A stretch of 64,000 bases of DNA from Spirosoma lacussanchae (GCF_005870035.1 NZ_SWJG01000001.1:1723639-1787638), one strand, 5' to 3'; counted from the stretch's first letter, positions 54,299 through 64,000 are shown. Numbers and translations: made by a program. The notes: a model not told the origin generated them from the letters alone.

Positions 54299-54982
54299 TC
54301 AGGCGACGAGGGGCGGAGCGCGGCCCGACGAGGGGTCTGTAGCCAGTGCCAGGCCGGAGCCGCAGCGCCCGGAACAGGCGGCCGTTCGGGTGGGCGACAG
54401 GGCTTGTCGGATGGTGTTGAGCAGGCGACTGGCAACCTGCCCCGTCCATCGAATCCGGATAATGTCGGCGGAGTTGTTCAGGTCGGTCCGGACGGGCAAT
54501 TCCAGCAGTGCGGTATCCTGCGACGAAACGAACTGCCGCAGCGCGTCGGCCAGCTGACTGGTTTGCCAGGGTAGTTGAGCTACCGCATCGGCCTTAAATC
54601 GGGTCTGGTCAAAACCAACCAGGTAGAGCCCGCCCCGGCGGTCGGGACCGGCCGGCAGCTGACCCGCAGCCAGCGCGTTGGCAGCCCGGCGCAGATCAGC
54701 GGGTGAGAGGTCGGGGCAGTCGTTTCCTACGCAGATGACTCGGTCGTAGCCGAGCGCAAAAGCCGCCGAAACGGCCGAGCTGAGCTGGGTGCCGAACGAG
54801 CCCTGGTGGTCGATGAGCTGATCGGAAGAGAGCAGCGGAAGCCCCGCAGCCAGCGCCTTTTGCTCGACTAACCGACGCATGGCACGCCAGGTCGACAGGC
54901 TGGCTACTGACTTGCGACCGGCCTCGTGCGAATCGGGGAGCGCAATCAGTAAAACGACCGTCGACGGATGGAGCAACTGCAT
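54299..54982 (-). CDS. DUF2064/TIGR04282 family GT-A-like protein
   Basis: 227 residues. The nucleotidyl/glycosyl-transferase-like fold is marked by VICVGNDCPDL (the family's GxDxP motif) and GPDRRGGLYLVGFD (usual GPaxDGGYyLiG). The N-terminal part is less typical than in longer homologues and the C-terminal tail is Arg/Ala/Ser-rich. The family is thought to act as a small glycosyl- or nucleotidyltransferase; the function here is unknown. It precedes the Oar-like receptor. Confidence 0.72.
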   Translation of the reverse strand: MQLLHPSTVVLLIALPDSHEAGRKSVASLSTWRAMRRLVEQKALAAGLPLLSSDQLIDHQGSFGTQLSSAVSAAFALGYDRVICVGNDCPDLSPADLRRAANALAAGQLPAGPDRRGGLYLVGFDQTRFKADAVAQLPWQTSQLADALRQFVSSQDTALLELPVRTDLNNSADIIRIRWTGQVASRLLNTIRQALSPTRTAACSGRCGSGLALATDPSSGRAPPLVA

Positions 54983-55052
54983 AGATTATTGACAAACAGC
55001 GAACGGCTCGATTACCCGGCCGTTCCTGCGTATTAACTAAACGTACGAAAAG

Positions 55053-55086
55053 GCCCGACGGTTGGTTTTATCAGCAGTCGTCGGGC
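55053..55086 (-). terminator. Intrinsic terminator of icmF
   Basis: On the - strand, GCCCGACG (55086-55079) and CGTCGGGC (55060-55053) form a stem after the icmF stop, followed by CTTTTC. Confidence 0.7.
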
Positions 55087-55095
55087 GGTGATTCT

Positions 55096-58000
55096 CTACA
55101 TATTTCGGCGGTACTTGCCCCCTACGGCGTACAGAGCGTTGCTGAGCTGACCCAGCGAACAAACTTTGGCGGCCTCCATCAGGCTCTCGAACAGGTTTCC
55201 GTTGGCCAGGGCCGTAGCCTGCAGGTTGGCCAGGGCTACCTCGGCTTCGGCGCGATGGCGCTCCTGAAAGGTCCGGCAGTTGTCGACCTGGCTGCGTTTT
55301 TCGTCGTCGGTGCTGCGGATCACTTCGGCCGGCACGATGGTGGGCGAGCCGTTGGGATCGAGGAAGGTGTTGACCCCCACAATGGGCAGGTCGCCGTTGT
55401 GTTTCAGGGTTTCGTAGTACATCGATTCTTCCTGAATCTTGCTGCGCTGGTACATCCGTTCCATCGCACCCAGCACCCCTCCGCGTTCGTTAATGGCCAG
55501 AAATTCCTGATAGACGGCTTCCTCGACCAGGTCCGTGAGCTCTTCAACAACGAACGAACCCTGCAGCGGGTTTTCGTTTTTTGTCAGGCCGAATTCGCGA
55601 TTAATGACAAGCTGGATGGCCATGGCCCGCCGAACCGATTCTTCGGTAGGAGTCGTGATGGCTTCGTCGTAGGCGTTCGTATGCAGCGAGTTGGTGTTGT
55701 CGTAAATCGCGAGCAGGGCCTGCAGGGTGGTGCGGATATCGTTGAACGCAATCTCCTGCGCGTGCAGACTCCGGCCCGAAGTCTGGATATGGTACTTCAG
55801 CTTCTGGCTTCGGTCGTTGCCCCGGTACTTGTGCTTCATCGCCTTCGCCCAGATGCGCCGGGCTACCCGACCCAGCACGGTATATTCGGGGTCCATGCCG
55901 TTGGAAAAAAAGAACGACAGGTTGGGCGCAAAATCGTCGACCCGCATACCCCGGCTGAGGTAATATTCAACAAACGTGAAGCCGTTAGAAAGCGTAAAGG
56001 CCAGCTGCGAGATCGGGTTGGCGCCTGCTTCGGCAATGTGGTAGCCCGAAATCGACACCGAATAAAAATTCTGGACGCGGTTGTCGGCGAAGTACTGCTG
56101 AATATCGCCCATCATTTTGAGCGCAAATTCAGTCGAGAAGATGCAGGTATTCTGGGCCTGGTCTTCTTTCAGAATGTCGGCCTGTACGGTGCCCCGGACT
56201 TTGCGCAGGGTGTCGGCTTTGATTTGCTCATAGACCTCGCGCGGCAGCACCCGGTCGCCGGTGGTGCCCAGCAGGCCCAGTCCCAGCCCGTTATTACCTT
56301 CGGGCAGGGGGCCGTTGTAGGCCGGAGCGTCTGATGCGGGTTGCCGGTTTTCTTCGTTGTTGGCCAGCCATTTTTCGCACTGTTGGTCGATGGCTGCGTT
56401 GAGGAAGAAAGCCAGCAGCATGGGCGCGGGGCCGTTGATGGTCATCGAGACGCTGGTGGCCGGGTCGCAGAGGTCGAAGCCCGAGTAGAGTTTTTTGGCA
56501 TCGTCGAGGGTACAGACGCTGACGCCCGAGTTACCTACCTTGCCAAAAATATCGGGACGCAGGGCCGGGTCTTCGCCGTAGAGCGTTACGGAGTCAAAAG
56601 CAGTAGAGAGTCGTTTGGCGGGTTGCCCTTTGGAGACGTAGTGGAACCGGCGGTTGGTTCGTTCGGGCCCGCCTTCGCCCGCAAACATACGGGTTGGGTC
56701 TTCGCCCTCGCGCTTGAGTGGGAACACGCCGGCCGCGTAGGGAAACTCGCCCGGTACATTTTCGGTCAGCAGCCAGCGCAGCACATCCCCCCAGTCGTGG
56801 TACTTGGGCAGGCTGACCTTCGGTATTTTCAGGTGCGACAGGGTTTCGGTATACAGCGGCTGCCGGATCACGTTGTCGCGGACTTTGAATTCGTAAACGT
56901 CGGCCGTATACCGTTGCTGCATGGCGGGCCACTGCTGTAGCCAGTGACGACAGTCAGGATGAAGGCGCGCTTCGAGTTCGGTATACAGTTTTTGGAGTTC
57001 AGCATGTATCGACACCCTGTCCGTGGTCGCAGACCCGGACAGGGTGCGGAGGACGCCGTCAATCTGGTAGAGCTGGCGGGCGAGGGCTGTCTGTTCGTTC
57101 ACGAAGGCGTCGTAACGGCGGCTCTCTTCCACAATTTCGGCCAGGTACCGCACCCGGTCCGGGGGGATAATGGCCTGGGGGGGGGCCGGGGTTGTTCCCT
57201 GACCTGCTGCGTTGCTCGCGACGGTTACCGGCGGAAGGCCCAGCGTTTCCATCAGCCGATCGAACAGGGCGTTCATGCCCGGGTCGTTGAACTGCGAGGC
57301 TATCGTGCCCAGAATAGGCAGCGCATCGTCGGCCGTGTCCCAGAGGTTATGATTTCGGCGGTATTGCTTGCGCACGTCGCGCAGGGCGTCGAGCGAGCCG
57401 CGTTTGTCGAATTTGTTGATGGCGATAACGTCGGCGAAGTCGAGCATGTCGATCTTCTCCAGCTGCGTCGCTGCGCCGTACTCGGCCGTCATCACGTATA
57501 ACGTTTTGTCGGCATGTTCGGTGATTTCGGTGTCGGACTGCCCGATGCCCGACGTTTCGACGATGATCAGGTCAAAACGGGCGGCTTTGCAGACGTCGAT
57601 GGCGTCCTGCACGTGGCGGCTCAGCGCCAGATTCGACTGCCGCGTGGCCAGCGACCGCATGTAGACGCGTGGGTTATGGATGGTATTCATCCGAATCCGG
57701 TCGCCGAGCAGGGCCCCGCCGGTTTTTCGCTTCGAGGGGTCGACCGAAATAATGGCCAGTGTTTTGTCGGGGTAGGTGCGCAGGTAGCGCAGCACCAGTT
57801 CATCGACCAATGACGACTTGCCGGCTCCGCCCGTACCCGTAATGCCCAGCACCGGCGGGTTAGGCAGGGTGCCATCCAGTTGCTGAGCCGCGAAGGCTGG
57901 TCCGCCGGGCCGTTGCTTCTCCGTGGCTCGTTCGTTCTCGGCCGTGGTGATCAGCCTGGGAATGGCGTGGACGTCGATGGGGTTGGTGGTGGGCAGCGGG

Positions 58001-58464
58001 GGGAGCTCGAAATCGCACTGCAGCAGCAGGTCGTTGATCATCCCCTGCAGTCCCATGGCCCGGCCATCGTCGGGGCTGTAAATGCGGGTGATCCCATAGG
58101 CGTGCAGCTCGTCGATCTCCGAGGGCAGAATGGTACCACCCCCTCCGCCAAAAATCCGGATATGACCCGCCCCACGTTCGTTCAGCAGGTCATACATGTA
58201 CTTGAAAAACTCGAGGTGGCCCCCCTGATAGCTGGTTACGGCAATGCCTTGCACGTCTTCCTGAATGGCACAATCGACAATTTCGGCAACGGATCGGTTA
58301 TGGCCGAGGTGAATGACCTCGGCGCCCGACGCCTGCATCAGCCGACGCATGAGATTGATGGCCGCATCGTGGCCATCGAAGAGCGACGCAGCCGTGACGA
58401 TGCGAATTTTATGGGTCCAGCCGGTTTCGGGCTGGGACTGGGGTTTAGCGGGAGTAGCAATCAT
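55096..58464 (-). CDS. icmF: Fused isobutyryl-CoA mutase (IcmF)
   Basis: 1122 residues from ATG 58464. Domain order: B12-binding domain (about 18-150, with the axial-ligand motif LFDGHD, His32), MeaB-type GTPase chaperone (about 205-440, P-loop GTGGAGKSS with Lys216, NKFDKRG), then the mutase barrel (about 560-1110) with [11 protein letters not shown] and RNFYS-type segments. This order is specific to IcmF, which interconverts isobutyryl- and n-butyryl-CoA with adenosylcobalamin and repairs itself with its GTPase. Methylmalonyl-CoA mutase has no such fusion. It is probably used in valine or branched-chain acid breakdown. An upstream in-frame extension lacks the family start and is rejected. 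Confidence 0.92.
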   Translation of the reverse strand: MIATPAKPQSQPETGWTHKIRIVTAASLFDGHDAAINLMRRLMQASGAEVIHLGHNRSVAEIVDCAIQEDVQGIAVTSYQGGHLEFFKYMYDLLNERGAGHIRIFGGGGGTILPSEIDELHAYGITRIYSPDDGRAMGLQGMINDLLLQCDFELPPLPTTNPIDVHAIPRLITTAENERATEKQRPGGPAFAAQQLDGTLPNPPVLGITGTGGAGKSSLVDELVLRYLRTYPDKTLAIISVDPSKRKTGGALLGDRIRMNTIHNPRVYMRSLATRQSNLALSRHVQDAIDVCKAARFDLIIVETSGIGQSDTEITEHADKTLYVMTAEYGAATQLEKIDMLDFADVIAINKFDKRGSLDALRDVRKQYRRNHNLWDTADDALPILGTIASQFNDPGMNALFDRLMETLGLPPVTVASNAAGQGTTPAPPQAIIPPDRVRYLAEIVEESRRYDAFVNEQTALARQLYQIDGVLRTLSGSATTDRVSIHAELQKLYTELEARLHPDCRHWLQQWPAMQQRYTADVYEFKVRDNVIRQPLYTETLSHLKIPKVSLPKYHDWGDVLRWLLTENVPGEFPYAAGVFPLKREGEDPTRMFAGEGGPERTNRRFHYVSKGQPAKRLSTAFDSVTLYGEDPALRPDIFGKVGNSGVSVCTLDDAKKLYSGFDLCDPATSVSMTINGPAPMLLAFFLNAAIDQQCEKWLANNEENRQPASDAPAYNGPLPEGNNGLGLGLLGTTGDRVLPREVYEQIKADTLRKVRGTVQADILKEDQAQNTCIFSTEFALKMMGDIQQYFADNRVQNFYSVSISGYHIAEAGANPISQLAFTLSNGFTFVEYYLSRGMRVDDFAPNLSFFFSNGMDPEYTVLGRVARRIWAKAMKHKYRGNDRSQKLKYHIQTSGRSLHAQEIAFNDIRTTLQALLAIYDNTNSLHTNAYDEAITTPTEESVRRAMAIQLVINREFGLTKNENPLQGSFVVEELTDLVEEAVYQEFLAINERGGVLGAMERMYQRSKIQEESMYYETLKHNGDLPIVGVNTFLDPNGSPTIVPAEVIRSTDDEKRSQVDNCRTFQERHRAEAEVALANLQATALANGNLFESLMEAAKVCSLGQLSNALYAVGGKYRRNM

Positions 58465-58664
58465 ATTGATGAAGGGAATAAGGCGGAGGTGAGTAGGCTG
58501 ATCATGGCGGAGCAGACCGGACCCGTTGTCGAAATCGCCTGCCTGCCGTCGGCTGGTCTGCCTCTCTTCTCCTTTTTTGCCAAAGTTACTAAAGCAATCG
58601 GGAATGGGTTTCATCCCATCGTTGCGGCTGTTTGTCCCATCTTCGCCCGACTTGTTCCCATTTT

Positions 58665-58697
58665 GTTGGCAGAGCCTGTTTGTCTGTCGTAGCTTTG
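58665..58697 (+). promoter_or_regulatory. Promoter of the TraB/GumN-type gene
   Basis: TTG (58666-58668), a 21-base spacer, then TAGCTTTG (58690-58697), exact to TAnnTTTG, gives a start site about 27 bases before ATG 58731. It is the best-matching promoter in the window. Confidence 0.6.
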
Positions 58698-58730
58698 GTT
58701 CAACCAAACAGACAAACGCCTGCCAATCTC

Positions 58731-59594
58731 ATGAAAAAACAATTGATCGCCGGTCTGCTGCTGGCCGGAACACTCATCGGCACAACGAATGCACAGGATA
58801 AAGCTTTACTCTACGAAGTAACAGGAAATGGCCTCAGCCAGCCGTCCTATCTGTACGGCACTTTTCATCTGGTCTGCCCCACGGACCTGAACATCACCGA
58901 GGCTACCAAAAAAGCCATTGGCGACGCCCAGCAGGTTTATCTCGAACTGGACATGGATGATCCGGCCATGATGGGCCAGATGCAGAAGGCCATGATGATG
59001 CCCAATGGGAAAAACATCAAGGACATGCTCAAGCCCGACGATTATACGGTGCTGGATACCTACCTTAAGCAGAAGATGAATGTGAGTCTGACGCAGGTGG
59101 GGGCCTTTAAACCCATTGGGCTAATGTCACTCATGTACATGACCGTACTGCCCTGCCAGCCCGCTTCCTACGACCTGACGTTTGCGCAGATGGCCGGTAA
59201 GGACAAGAAAGAAGTGCTGGGACTCGAGTCGCTGGAGGCTCAGCTGGCGGCACTGGATAAAATTCCGGAGGAAGAGCAGTTGAAAGGCCTGGTCGATATG
59301 GCCAGAAAGCCCGAGGAGGCAAAAAAAGAGTTTATGAGTCTGCTCGATGCGTACAAAGCCCGCGATATTGCCAGGCTGATGAATATGGTCAAAACCAGCC
59401 AGTTCAGCAGCAATTCCGTTGAGTTTGAAGATAAGCTGCTGAACGAACGGAATGCCAACTGGATACCCGTCATCGAGAAGGCCGCCAAAGACAAGCCAAC
59501 CTTCTTTGCATTCGGTGCCGGCCACCTCGGTAACGATAAAGGTGTCGTGAACCTGCTCCGCCAGAAAGGCTACACCGTTCGGGCGGTCGAATAA
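58731..59594 (+). CDS. Secreted TraB/GumN family protein
   Basis: 287 residues from ATG 58731. Signal peptide ending TNAQ, then the TraB/GumN family start LLYEVTGNGLSQPSYLYGTFHL, later FFAFGAGHLGNDKGVVNLLRQKGY, where the conserved GxxH and GHL motifs appear. The fold is a possible metal-dependent hydrolase (erythromycin-esterase-like); activity in this family is poorly known. It is divergent from icmF with 266 bases between. It may be periplasmic. Confidence 0.85.
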   Translation: MKKQLIAGLLLAGTLIGTTNAQDKALLYEVTGNGLSQPSYLYGTFHLVCPTDLNITEATKKAIGDAQQVYLELDMDDPAMMGQMQKAMMMPNGKNIKDMLKPDDYTVLDTYLKQKMNVSLTQVGAFKPIGLMSLMYMTVLPCQPASYDLTFAQMAGKDKKEVLGLESLEAQLAALDKIPEEEQLKGLVDMARKPEEAKKEFMSLLDAYKARDIARLMNMVKTSQFSSNSVEFEDKLLNERNANWIPVIEKAAKDKPTFFAFGAGHLGNDKGVVNLLRQKGYTVRAVE

Positions 59595-59607
59595 ACCAGG
59601 AAGACAT

Positions 59608-59661
59608 TCGGTCCTCATCCGCTATAGACCTGAAAACTCAGCTGTCGTGGATGAGGGCCGA
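59608..59661. terminator. Hairpin after the TraB/GumN-type gene
   Basis: TCGGTCCTCATCC (59608-59620) pairs with GGATGAGGGCCGA (59649-59661) with one G-U pair around a 28-base loop. It lies between convergent genes; the lack of a U-run makes a terminator uncertain. Confidence 0.4.
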
Positions 59662-59706
59662 TGAACGTTCTGGCGGGGATACAGGTCCGGGTGAATTCCC
59701 GTTTTT

Positions 59707-60933
59707 TTATTTTTTGAACGCCAGCGCTTTTACGGGCTGAATGCGGTTAATGACGAAAGTTGGTAGCCAGAGCACAAGGGCAATCAACAGGACGGTAGCG
59801 CCGTTCAGCGCCAGAATAGTAGGCCAGTCCCAGGCGATGGGTACGTGGTTGACGAAGTAATTTTTAGGGTCGAGCGGGATGAGCTGGTACCGGTACTGGA
59901 GGAAACAGAAGGCCAGCCCGACAGCGTTACCGATCAGCAGTCCCCAGCCCACCATATTGAGGCCGACGTAGAGAAACACCTTCCGGATCAGGGGATCATC
60001 GCCCCCCAGCGCCTTCAGCAGACCAATCATCGGCGTACGCTCCATCATCAGCACCAGCAACACCGAGATCATATTGAACGAGGCTACAAATGTGACCAGC
60101 GCCAGCAGAATGACCATATTCCGGTCGAGGAGAACCATCCAGTCAAACAAGGGGCGGTACTGATCGGTAACGCGGGTAACGCGCATATCGGGCGTTGTCT
60201 GGTCGAAAACGGCGTTGCGGGTCGCTTCGAGCTGGTCGAAGTCCTTTACAAAAATTTCGTAACTGCCCACCGAGTCGGCCCCCCAGCCGTTGAGCCGCTG
60301 TACCAGCCGGATATCGCCGATGGCAATAGTCTTGTCGACCTCTTCGAGTCCCGTATCGTAGATGCCGACGACGGTCATGCTGCGGGCTCGGGGCGGGTTG
60401 CCCAGAAAATACATCGGTACTTTCTGCCCAACGGAAAGGCGCAGCTGCCGCGCCATGTACTGGCTGATAAGAAGCTGGGTGCTACCGTTGCCTGTATCGG
60501 CCCCCACAACCGGCACGGTACCGGCTACGAGCGATTCGCGCACCAGGTCCCAGCGATAATCGCGGCCGACGCCTTTCAGGATAACCCCCGCCAAGTCTTC
60601 TTTAGTCTTCAGAATACCGGCTTTCAGCGCCACCGCCTGCATATACTGAACGCCCGGGATGGGGTCTCGCTGCTGGTACAACGCCGTATTGATCGGCAGG
60701 GGCGACTCCTCGTACGAGAAATTATTGGTGAATTTAGACACCTGCAGATGCGCCCCGAACAGGAATATCTTCTGCTGAATGGTGCGTTTGTAGCCGAACA
60801 GGATCGCGAAGGCAATAATCAGAATGGCCAGCCCCAGCGCAATGCTGGCTACGCCTACCCGCGTTACCGTTGCCGAAAAAGAGCCGATCGGGGCGTGGCG
60901 TACCTTGCGGGCCAGAAAAACAGGAACGTTCAA
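59707..60933 (-). CDS. LolC/E-like FtsX-family ABC transporter permease
   Basis: 408 residues from TTG 60933. Four membrane helices in the MacB/FtsX arrangement: one near residue 25-45, a large periplasmic domain, and three at the C-terminal end (about 275-400). The GSFSATVTRVGVASIALGLAILI start matches Bacteroidota LolC/E-type permeases, which extract lipoproteins from the inner membrane for LolA. ATG 61023 would add 30 residues of non-typical sequence, and a TAGTTTTG box lies inside that extension. No LolD-type ATPase gene is adjacent. Confidence 0.8.
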   Translation of the reverse strand: MNVPVFLARKVRHAPIGSFSATVTRVGVASIALGLAILIIAFAILFGYKRTIQQKIFLFGAHLQVSKFTNNFSYEESPLPINTALYQQRDPIPGVQYMQAVALKAGILKTKEDLAGVILKGVGRDYRWDLVRESLVAGTVPVVGADTGNGSTQLLISQYMARQLRLSVGQKVPMYFLGNPPRARSMTVVGIYDTGLEEVDKTIAIGDIRLVQRLNGWGADSVGSYEIFVKDFDQLEATRNAVFDQTTPDMRVTRVTDQYRPLFDWMVLLDRNMVILLALVTFVASFNMISVLLVLMMERTPMIGLLKALGGDDPLIRKVFLYVGLNMVGWGLLIGNAVGLAFCFLQYRYQLIPLDPKNYFVNHVPIAWDWPTILALNGATVLLIALVLWLPTFVINRIQPVKALAFKK

Positions 60934-60989
60934 AGCGATGGTTACTCGTTCATAAATTACCCTCCGATGGGTAACTTGGCAGATAACGA

Positions 60990-60997
60990 CAAAACTA
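60990..60997 (-). promoter_or_regulatory. -7 box before the LolC/E-like gene
   Basis: The - strand reads TAGTTTTG, exact to TAnnTTTG, 57 bases before TTG 60933. A start site about seven bases on would exclude ATG 61023 as the translation start. Confidence 0.45.
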
Positions 60998-61060
60998 CGC
61001 TTTTTGCCTGTTCCGGCCGACATAGCCCGGCTCCGGTTATGAACTAACCCGGTCGGTGCG

Positions 61061-61068
61061 TATTTTTA
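61061..61068 (+). promoter_or_regulatory. Candidate -7 box before the histidine kinase gene
   Basis: TATTTTTA differs from TAnnTTTG by one base and lies 21 bases before ATG 61090. No clear -33 element. Confidence 0.3.
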
Positions 61069-61089
61069 GCGACTAAACCACAAGATGTA

Positions 61090-63279
61090 ATGGGTTTGTA
61101 TGCCCGACTTTTTTGGCTGATCGTGCTGGTCGGTGGTTTCGGTTTCGCCCACGCCCAATCCCCCATTCAGATCGACAGTCTGCCCGACAACGGGCTTCTC
61201 CTTAGATCGGGCTGGCGGTGGCATCCGGGCGATCAGGCCATATGGGCCAGTCCTGACTTCGACGACCGCCGATGGAGCCCCATTCACCCAATCCAGTCCA
61301 TTGATGAACTGCCCGACTTTCAGCGCTCACCCCTGGGCTGGCTGCGGATTACGGTCAACCTGGATGCTGCCGTCGTTGGTCAGTCGGTGTCGATGGAGCT
61401 GAACCAGTACGGTGCGTCTGAACTGTATCTGGATGGCAAGTTGCTGGTAAGGCTGGGGCGCGTCGGGAAAAACTACGCGCAGCAGCGGTCCTACACGCCC
61501 GCTACCTGGGAGCGATACCTGCTGCCGCCGTTGACGGCTGGTCGGCACGTCATAGCCGTACGCTTATCCCAGCACAGGCCACCCGGCTACGTGCCTCGTT
61601 TGTATTACCAGAGTTTGCCGATTTTTTTTCTGAAGCTGGTGCGGACCGAGACGACTACCAGCGAGGTAGCCGAGCAACTGTTTGCGGCCACCCTGACGAA
61701 CTACATGCTGGTCGGGATATTTTTCATGCTGGGCGCCATCCATTTTCTATACTTCTATTACCGGCGTCAGCGCATCAACCTGATCTTTGGATTGACGGCC
61801 GCTTCCTGTTCGCTGTTCATTGCCCTGCTTACCTCGCTGGGCGTGGTTACCAATCTGGAAGCCGCAGAGTGGATGTCGCTGGCGGGGAATCTGATGATCA
61901 CGTTGTTCATGACCCTGTTGCTGGCTATTTACTATGTGTACCTGGGGTACCGGTTGTCGTGGCTGTTCTGGCTGATAGCGGTTGGTCTATTCGTATCACG
62001 GCTGTTGCTGCATTACACTGACTACACAACGCTGGGGAGCCGCCTGTATAGTGGGGCGGTGGTGCTGCTGTTCATCGACGGGCTGCGGGTCAGTATCCGG
62101 GCCAACCGGGCCGGTCGACCCAATGCGCGGCTGGTGCTAGGTAGCTCGCTGGCCCTGCTGCTGATTCTGGTTGTGGGCGGGTTTGCCAGCGGCTGGCTCA
62201 GTGAGGAGTATCCGACCTATGCCGCCTATTGGGGAAACGCCACCAATCTGCTGTTTTTTGTGGTGCTTCCGATCAGCTTTGCCATTATACTGGCGCGCGA
62301 ATACGCGCAGACCAACCGCAGCCTCGAGGCCCGGCTGGATGAAGTTGAACAGCTGTCGGCCGAGAAAGAGAGCATACTCAAAAGCCAGAACGAAACGCTG
62401 GAACGGCAGGTGGCCGACCGTACTGCTGAACTGCGGCAGTCGCTGGCCGAACTGCGAAGTACCCAGCAACAGCTGGTTCAGCGCGAGAAAATGGCCAGCC
62501 TTGGCGAGCTGACGGCCGGCATCGCTCACGAAATCCAGAACCCGCTCAACTTCGTCAACAACTTCGCCGAGGTATCGGGCGAACTGGTTACTGAACTGGA
62601 AGAAGAACGAGCCAAAGAGCCGCATCAACGCGACGACGACCTGGAGGCTGAACTGCTGGCCGACCTCCGGCAAAATCTGGCCAAAATCAACCAGCATGGT
62701 GGTCGGGCGTCGGGCATTGTGCGCAGTATGCTCGACCATGCCCGTAACAATACCGGCCAGCCCGCCCTGACCAATCTGAACGCGCTGGCCGACGAATACC
62801 TGAAGCTGTCGTATCACGGCTTGCGGGCGGCCCATAAAGACTTCAACGCTCAGCTCATCGTCGATCTGCAACCAGATCTGCCTTCGGTAGCGGTGGTGCC
62901 GCAGGAGGTGGGGCGGGTACTGCTTAACCTCTTCAATAACGCTTTTCATGCGGTGCGGGAACGACAGCTGCAGAGCCCGGTCGGCTACCAGCCCGCCGTT
63001 ACCGTTCAGACCCGGCAGGTGGCCGATCGGGTCGAGATACGGGTGAGCGACAACGGGACGGGGGTGCCCAGCGAGGCCGCACAGAAGATTTTTCAGCCTT
63101 TTTTTACCACTAAACCAACCGGCCAGGGCACCGGACTTGGGCTGTCAATCAGCTATGATATCATCACAAAAGGGTACGGGGGCGTTCTATCGTTAGAATC
63201 TACTTCGGCCAGCGGTACTACCTTTGTTATTCAGCTACCCATTCAGCAACGGCCGGGTGCTGATCAGCATACCGATTAA
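61090..63279 (+). CDS. 7TM-type sensor histidine kinase
   Basis: 729 residues. Signal peptide (ending AHAQ), a periplasmic jelly-roll-like domain with galactose-binding character (about 30-185), about seven membrane helices (about 195-410), a coiled coil (about 415-465), then the HisKA motif GIAHEIQNPLNF with phospho-acceptor His480 and the HATPase domain with NLFNNAFHAV, DNGTGVP and GTGLGLSIS. This is the 7TMR-DISM-type architecture. No response regulator gene is adjacent, so it is an orphan sensor within this window. Signal and target are unknown. Confidence 0.9.
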   Translation: MGLYARLFWLIVLVGGFGFAHAQSPIQIDSLPDNGLLLRSGWRWHPGDQAIWASPDFDDRRWSPIHPIQSIDELPDFQRSPLGWLRITVNLDAAVVGQSVSMELNQYGASELYLDGKLLVRLGRVGKNYAQQRSYTPATWERYLLPPLTAGRHVIAVRLSQHRPPGYVPRLYYQSLPIFFLKLVRTETTTSEVAEQLFAATLTNYMLVGIFFMLGAIHFLYFYYRRQRINLIFGLTAASCSLFIALLTSLGVVTNLEAAEWMSLAGNLMITLFMTLLLAIYYVYLGYRLSWLFWLIAVGLFVSRLLLHYTDYTTLGSRLYSGAVVLLFIDGLRVSIRANRAGRPNARLVLGSSLALLLILVVGGFASGWLSEEYPTYAAYWGNATNLLFFVVLPISFAIILAREYAQTNRSLEARLDEVEQLSAEKESILKSQNETLERQVADRTAELRQSLAELRSTQQQLVQREKMASLGELTAGIAHEIQNPLNFVNNFAEVSGELVTELEEERAKEPHQRDDDLEAELLADLRQNLAKINQHGGRASGIVRSMLDHARNNTGQPALTNLNALADEYLKLSYHGLRAAHKDFNAQLIVDLQPDLPSVAVVPQEVGRVLLNLFNNAFHAVRERQLQSPVGYQPAVTVQTRQVADRVEIRVSDNGTGVPSEAAQKIFQPFFTTKPTGQGTGLGLSISYDIITKGYGGVLSLESTSASGTTFVIQLPIQQRPGADQHTD

Positions 63280-63292
63280 TTTCTGATTTGTT

Positions 63293-64000
63293 ATGAATCC
63301 AATCTCCATTCGTTCGTGCATCGTCTCCGCGGTTTGTACACTCTTAGTCATTGTCAGTCAGGCGGTGCAGGCCCAACCCGTTACCGGAGCCTCGCAACTG
63401 CCGCTGTACCTGCCCGCCCTGCAGGGAAAACGGGTGGGACTGGTCGTTAACCATACTTCAACGATTGGGCGTACCCATCTGGTCGATACGCTTCTGGCGC
63501 GGGGCATCAGCATAAAAACCATTTTTGCGCCGGAACATGGCTTTCGCGGGCAGGCTACCGATGGCGAAGAGATTAGCAGTGGGCGCGATTCGCGTACGGG
63601 GATCTACATCACCTCGCTCTACGGCAAGAATCGCAAGCCAACGCCCGAGCAAATGGATTCGCTGGATGTGATCCTGTTCGATATCCAGGATGTCGGTACC
63701 CGTTTCTATACCTATATCAGCACCATGCATTACGTGATGGAAGCCTGCGCCGAAACCCGTAAGCCCATGATCGTGCTGGACCGCCCCAACCCAAACGGGC
63801 ATTACATCGATGGCCCGGTACTCGACCCCAAGTTCAAGTCGTTTGTTGGTATGCACCCTATTCCGGTCGTTCATGGGCTGACCATCGGTGAACTGGCGCG
63901 TATGATCAACGGAGAAGGCTGGCTCGGGCCCGGCCGGATCGCTCCGCTGACGGTTATTCCCGTAAAAAACTACACCCACAAAACGCCCTACGTGCTGCCC
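63293..64000 (+). CDS. namZ: NamZ-type exo-beta-N-acetylmuramidase (DUF1343), N-terminal part
   Basis: First 236 residues; the gene runs off the window end. A signal peptide ending near VQAQ is followed by the DUF1343 features GKRVGLVVNHTS, APEHGFRG, and FDIQDVGTRFYTYISTM with LDRPNPNG. DUF1343 members include NamZ, an exo-lytic beta-N-acetylmuramidase (GH171) that releases MurNAc from peptidoglycan fragments. It starts 13 bases after the histidine kinase stop. Confidence 0.85.
   Translation, partial: MNPISIRSCIVSAVCTLLVIVSQAVQAQPVTGASQLPLYLPALQGKRVGLVVNHTSTIGRTHLVDTLLARGISIKTIFAPEHGFRGQATDGEEISSGRDSRTGIYITSLYGKNRKPTPEQMDSLDVILFDIQDVGTRFYTYISTMHYVMEACAETRKPMIVLDRPNPNGHYIDGPVLDPKFKSFVGMHPIPVVHGLTIGELARMINGEGWLGPGRIAPLTVIPVKNYTHKTPYVLP

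Noticed and set aside
55255..56334. 359-residue + strand frame opposite icmF
   Set aside because: Antisense shadow of a well-recognised mutase domain.
59845..61047. 400-residue + strand frame opposite the LolC/E-like gene
   Set aside because: Antisense shadow; charged, His/Gln-rich and without domains, while the other strand encodes a membrane permease.
1..64000. tRNA, rRNA, CRISPR or insertion sequence
   Set aside because: Intergenic gaps were scanned by eye for cloverleaf arms, regular spaced repeats and transposase-like frames; nothing convincing was found.

Overview
The window reads as a chromosomal segment of a GC-rich Bacteroidota bacterium, most likely a Spirosoma-like member of the Cytophagales. 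The signs are SusC/SusD and Oar-type TonB receptors with carboxypeptidase-regulatory-like N-terminal domains, TAnnTTTG-type promoter boxes, little evidence of Shine-Dalgarno sites, and families such as DUF5690, DUF4965 glutaminase and the 7TM-type histidine kinase. It holds about 48 protein genes. I see no tRNA, rRNA, CRISPR array or insertion sequence. Both ends cut through a gene.

Region 1 (1-15250, all + strand) starts with the end of a SusC receptor and a SusD lipoprotein. A secreted metallophosphoesterase, a PhnZ-type HD di-iron phosphonate oxygenase, a secreted beta-propeller/phosphoesterase fusion, a second TonB receptor and a DUF5690/MFS transporter follow. I read this as an uptake and breakdown locus for phosphonates or phosphate esters. 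Behind it come a methyltransferase, a stand-alone T4-like polynucleotide kinase-phosphatase, glutamine-dependent NAD synthetase and an EamA exporter.

Region 2 (15251-38065) is mixed. It holds an OmpA-domain protein, a HEPN-like unknown, a 1459-residue secreted protein with five copies of a disulfide-type domain on Thr/Pro linkers (three nearly identical at DNA level), a dihaem cytochrome, ferrochelatase, OxyR, a secreted glutaminase, a TonB receptor, a CoA-transferase, DUF2267, a GH1 glucosidase, an unusual kinase-fold protein, a Spy-like protein and a bile-acid-symporter-family transporter.

Region 3 (38066-48358) is the most distinctive part. An eight-gene tight + strand operon encodes an FHA membrane protein, an EF-hand membrane protein, a zinc-ribbon FHA protein, a PP2C phosphatase, a secreted caspase-like protease, a transmembrane Ser/Thr kinase with TPRs, a TPR membrane protein and a PKD/LamG lipoprotein. 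It converges with a sigma/anti-sigma pair on the - strand. The layout suggests cytoplasmic phosphothreonine signalling coupled across the inner membrane to periplasmic and outer-membrane parts, including a caspase.

Region 4 (48359-64000) carries a methyltransferase and a BNR-repeat protein, an Oar-like TonB receptor, a DUF2064 protein, the fused isobutyryl-CoA mutase IcmF, a TraB/GumN protein, a LolC/E-type permease, an orphan histidine kinase and the start of a NamZ-type muramidase. Perfect hairpins that look like intrinsic terminators separate several convergent pairs.
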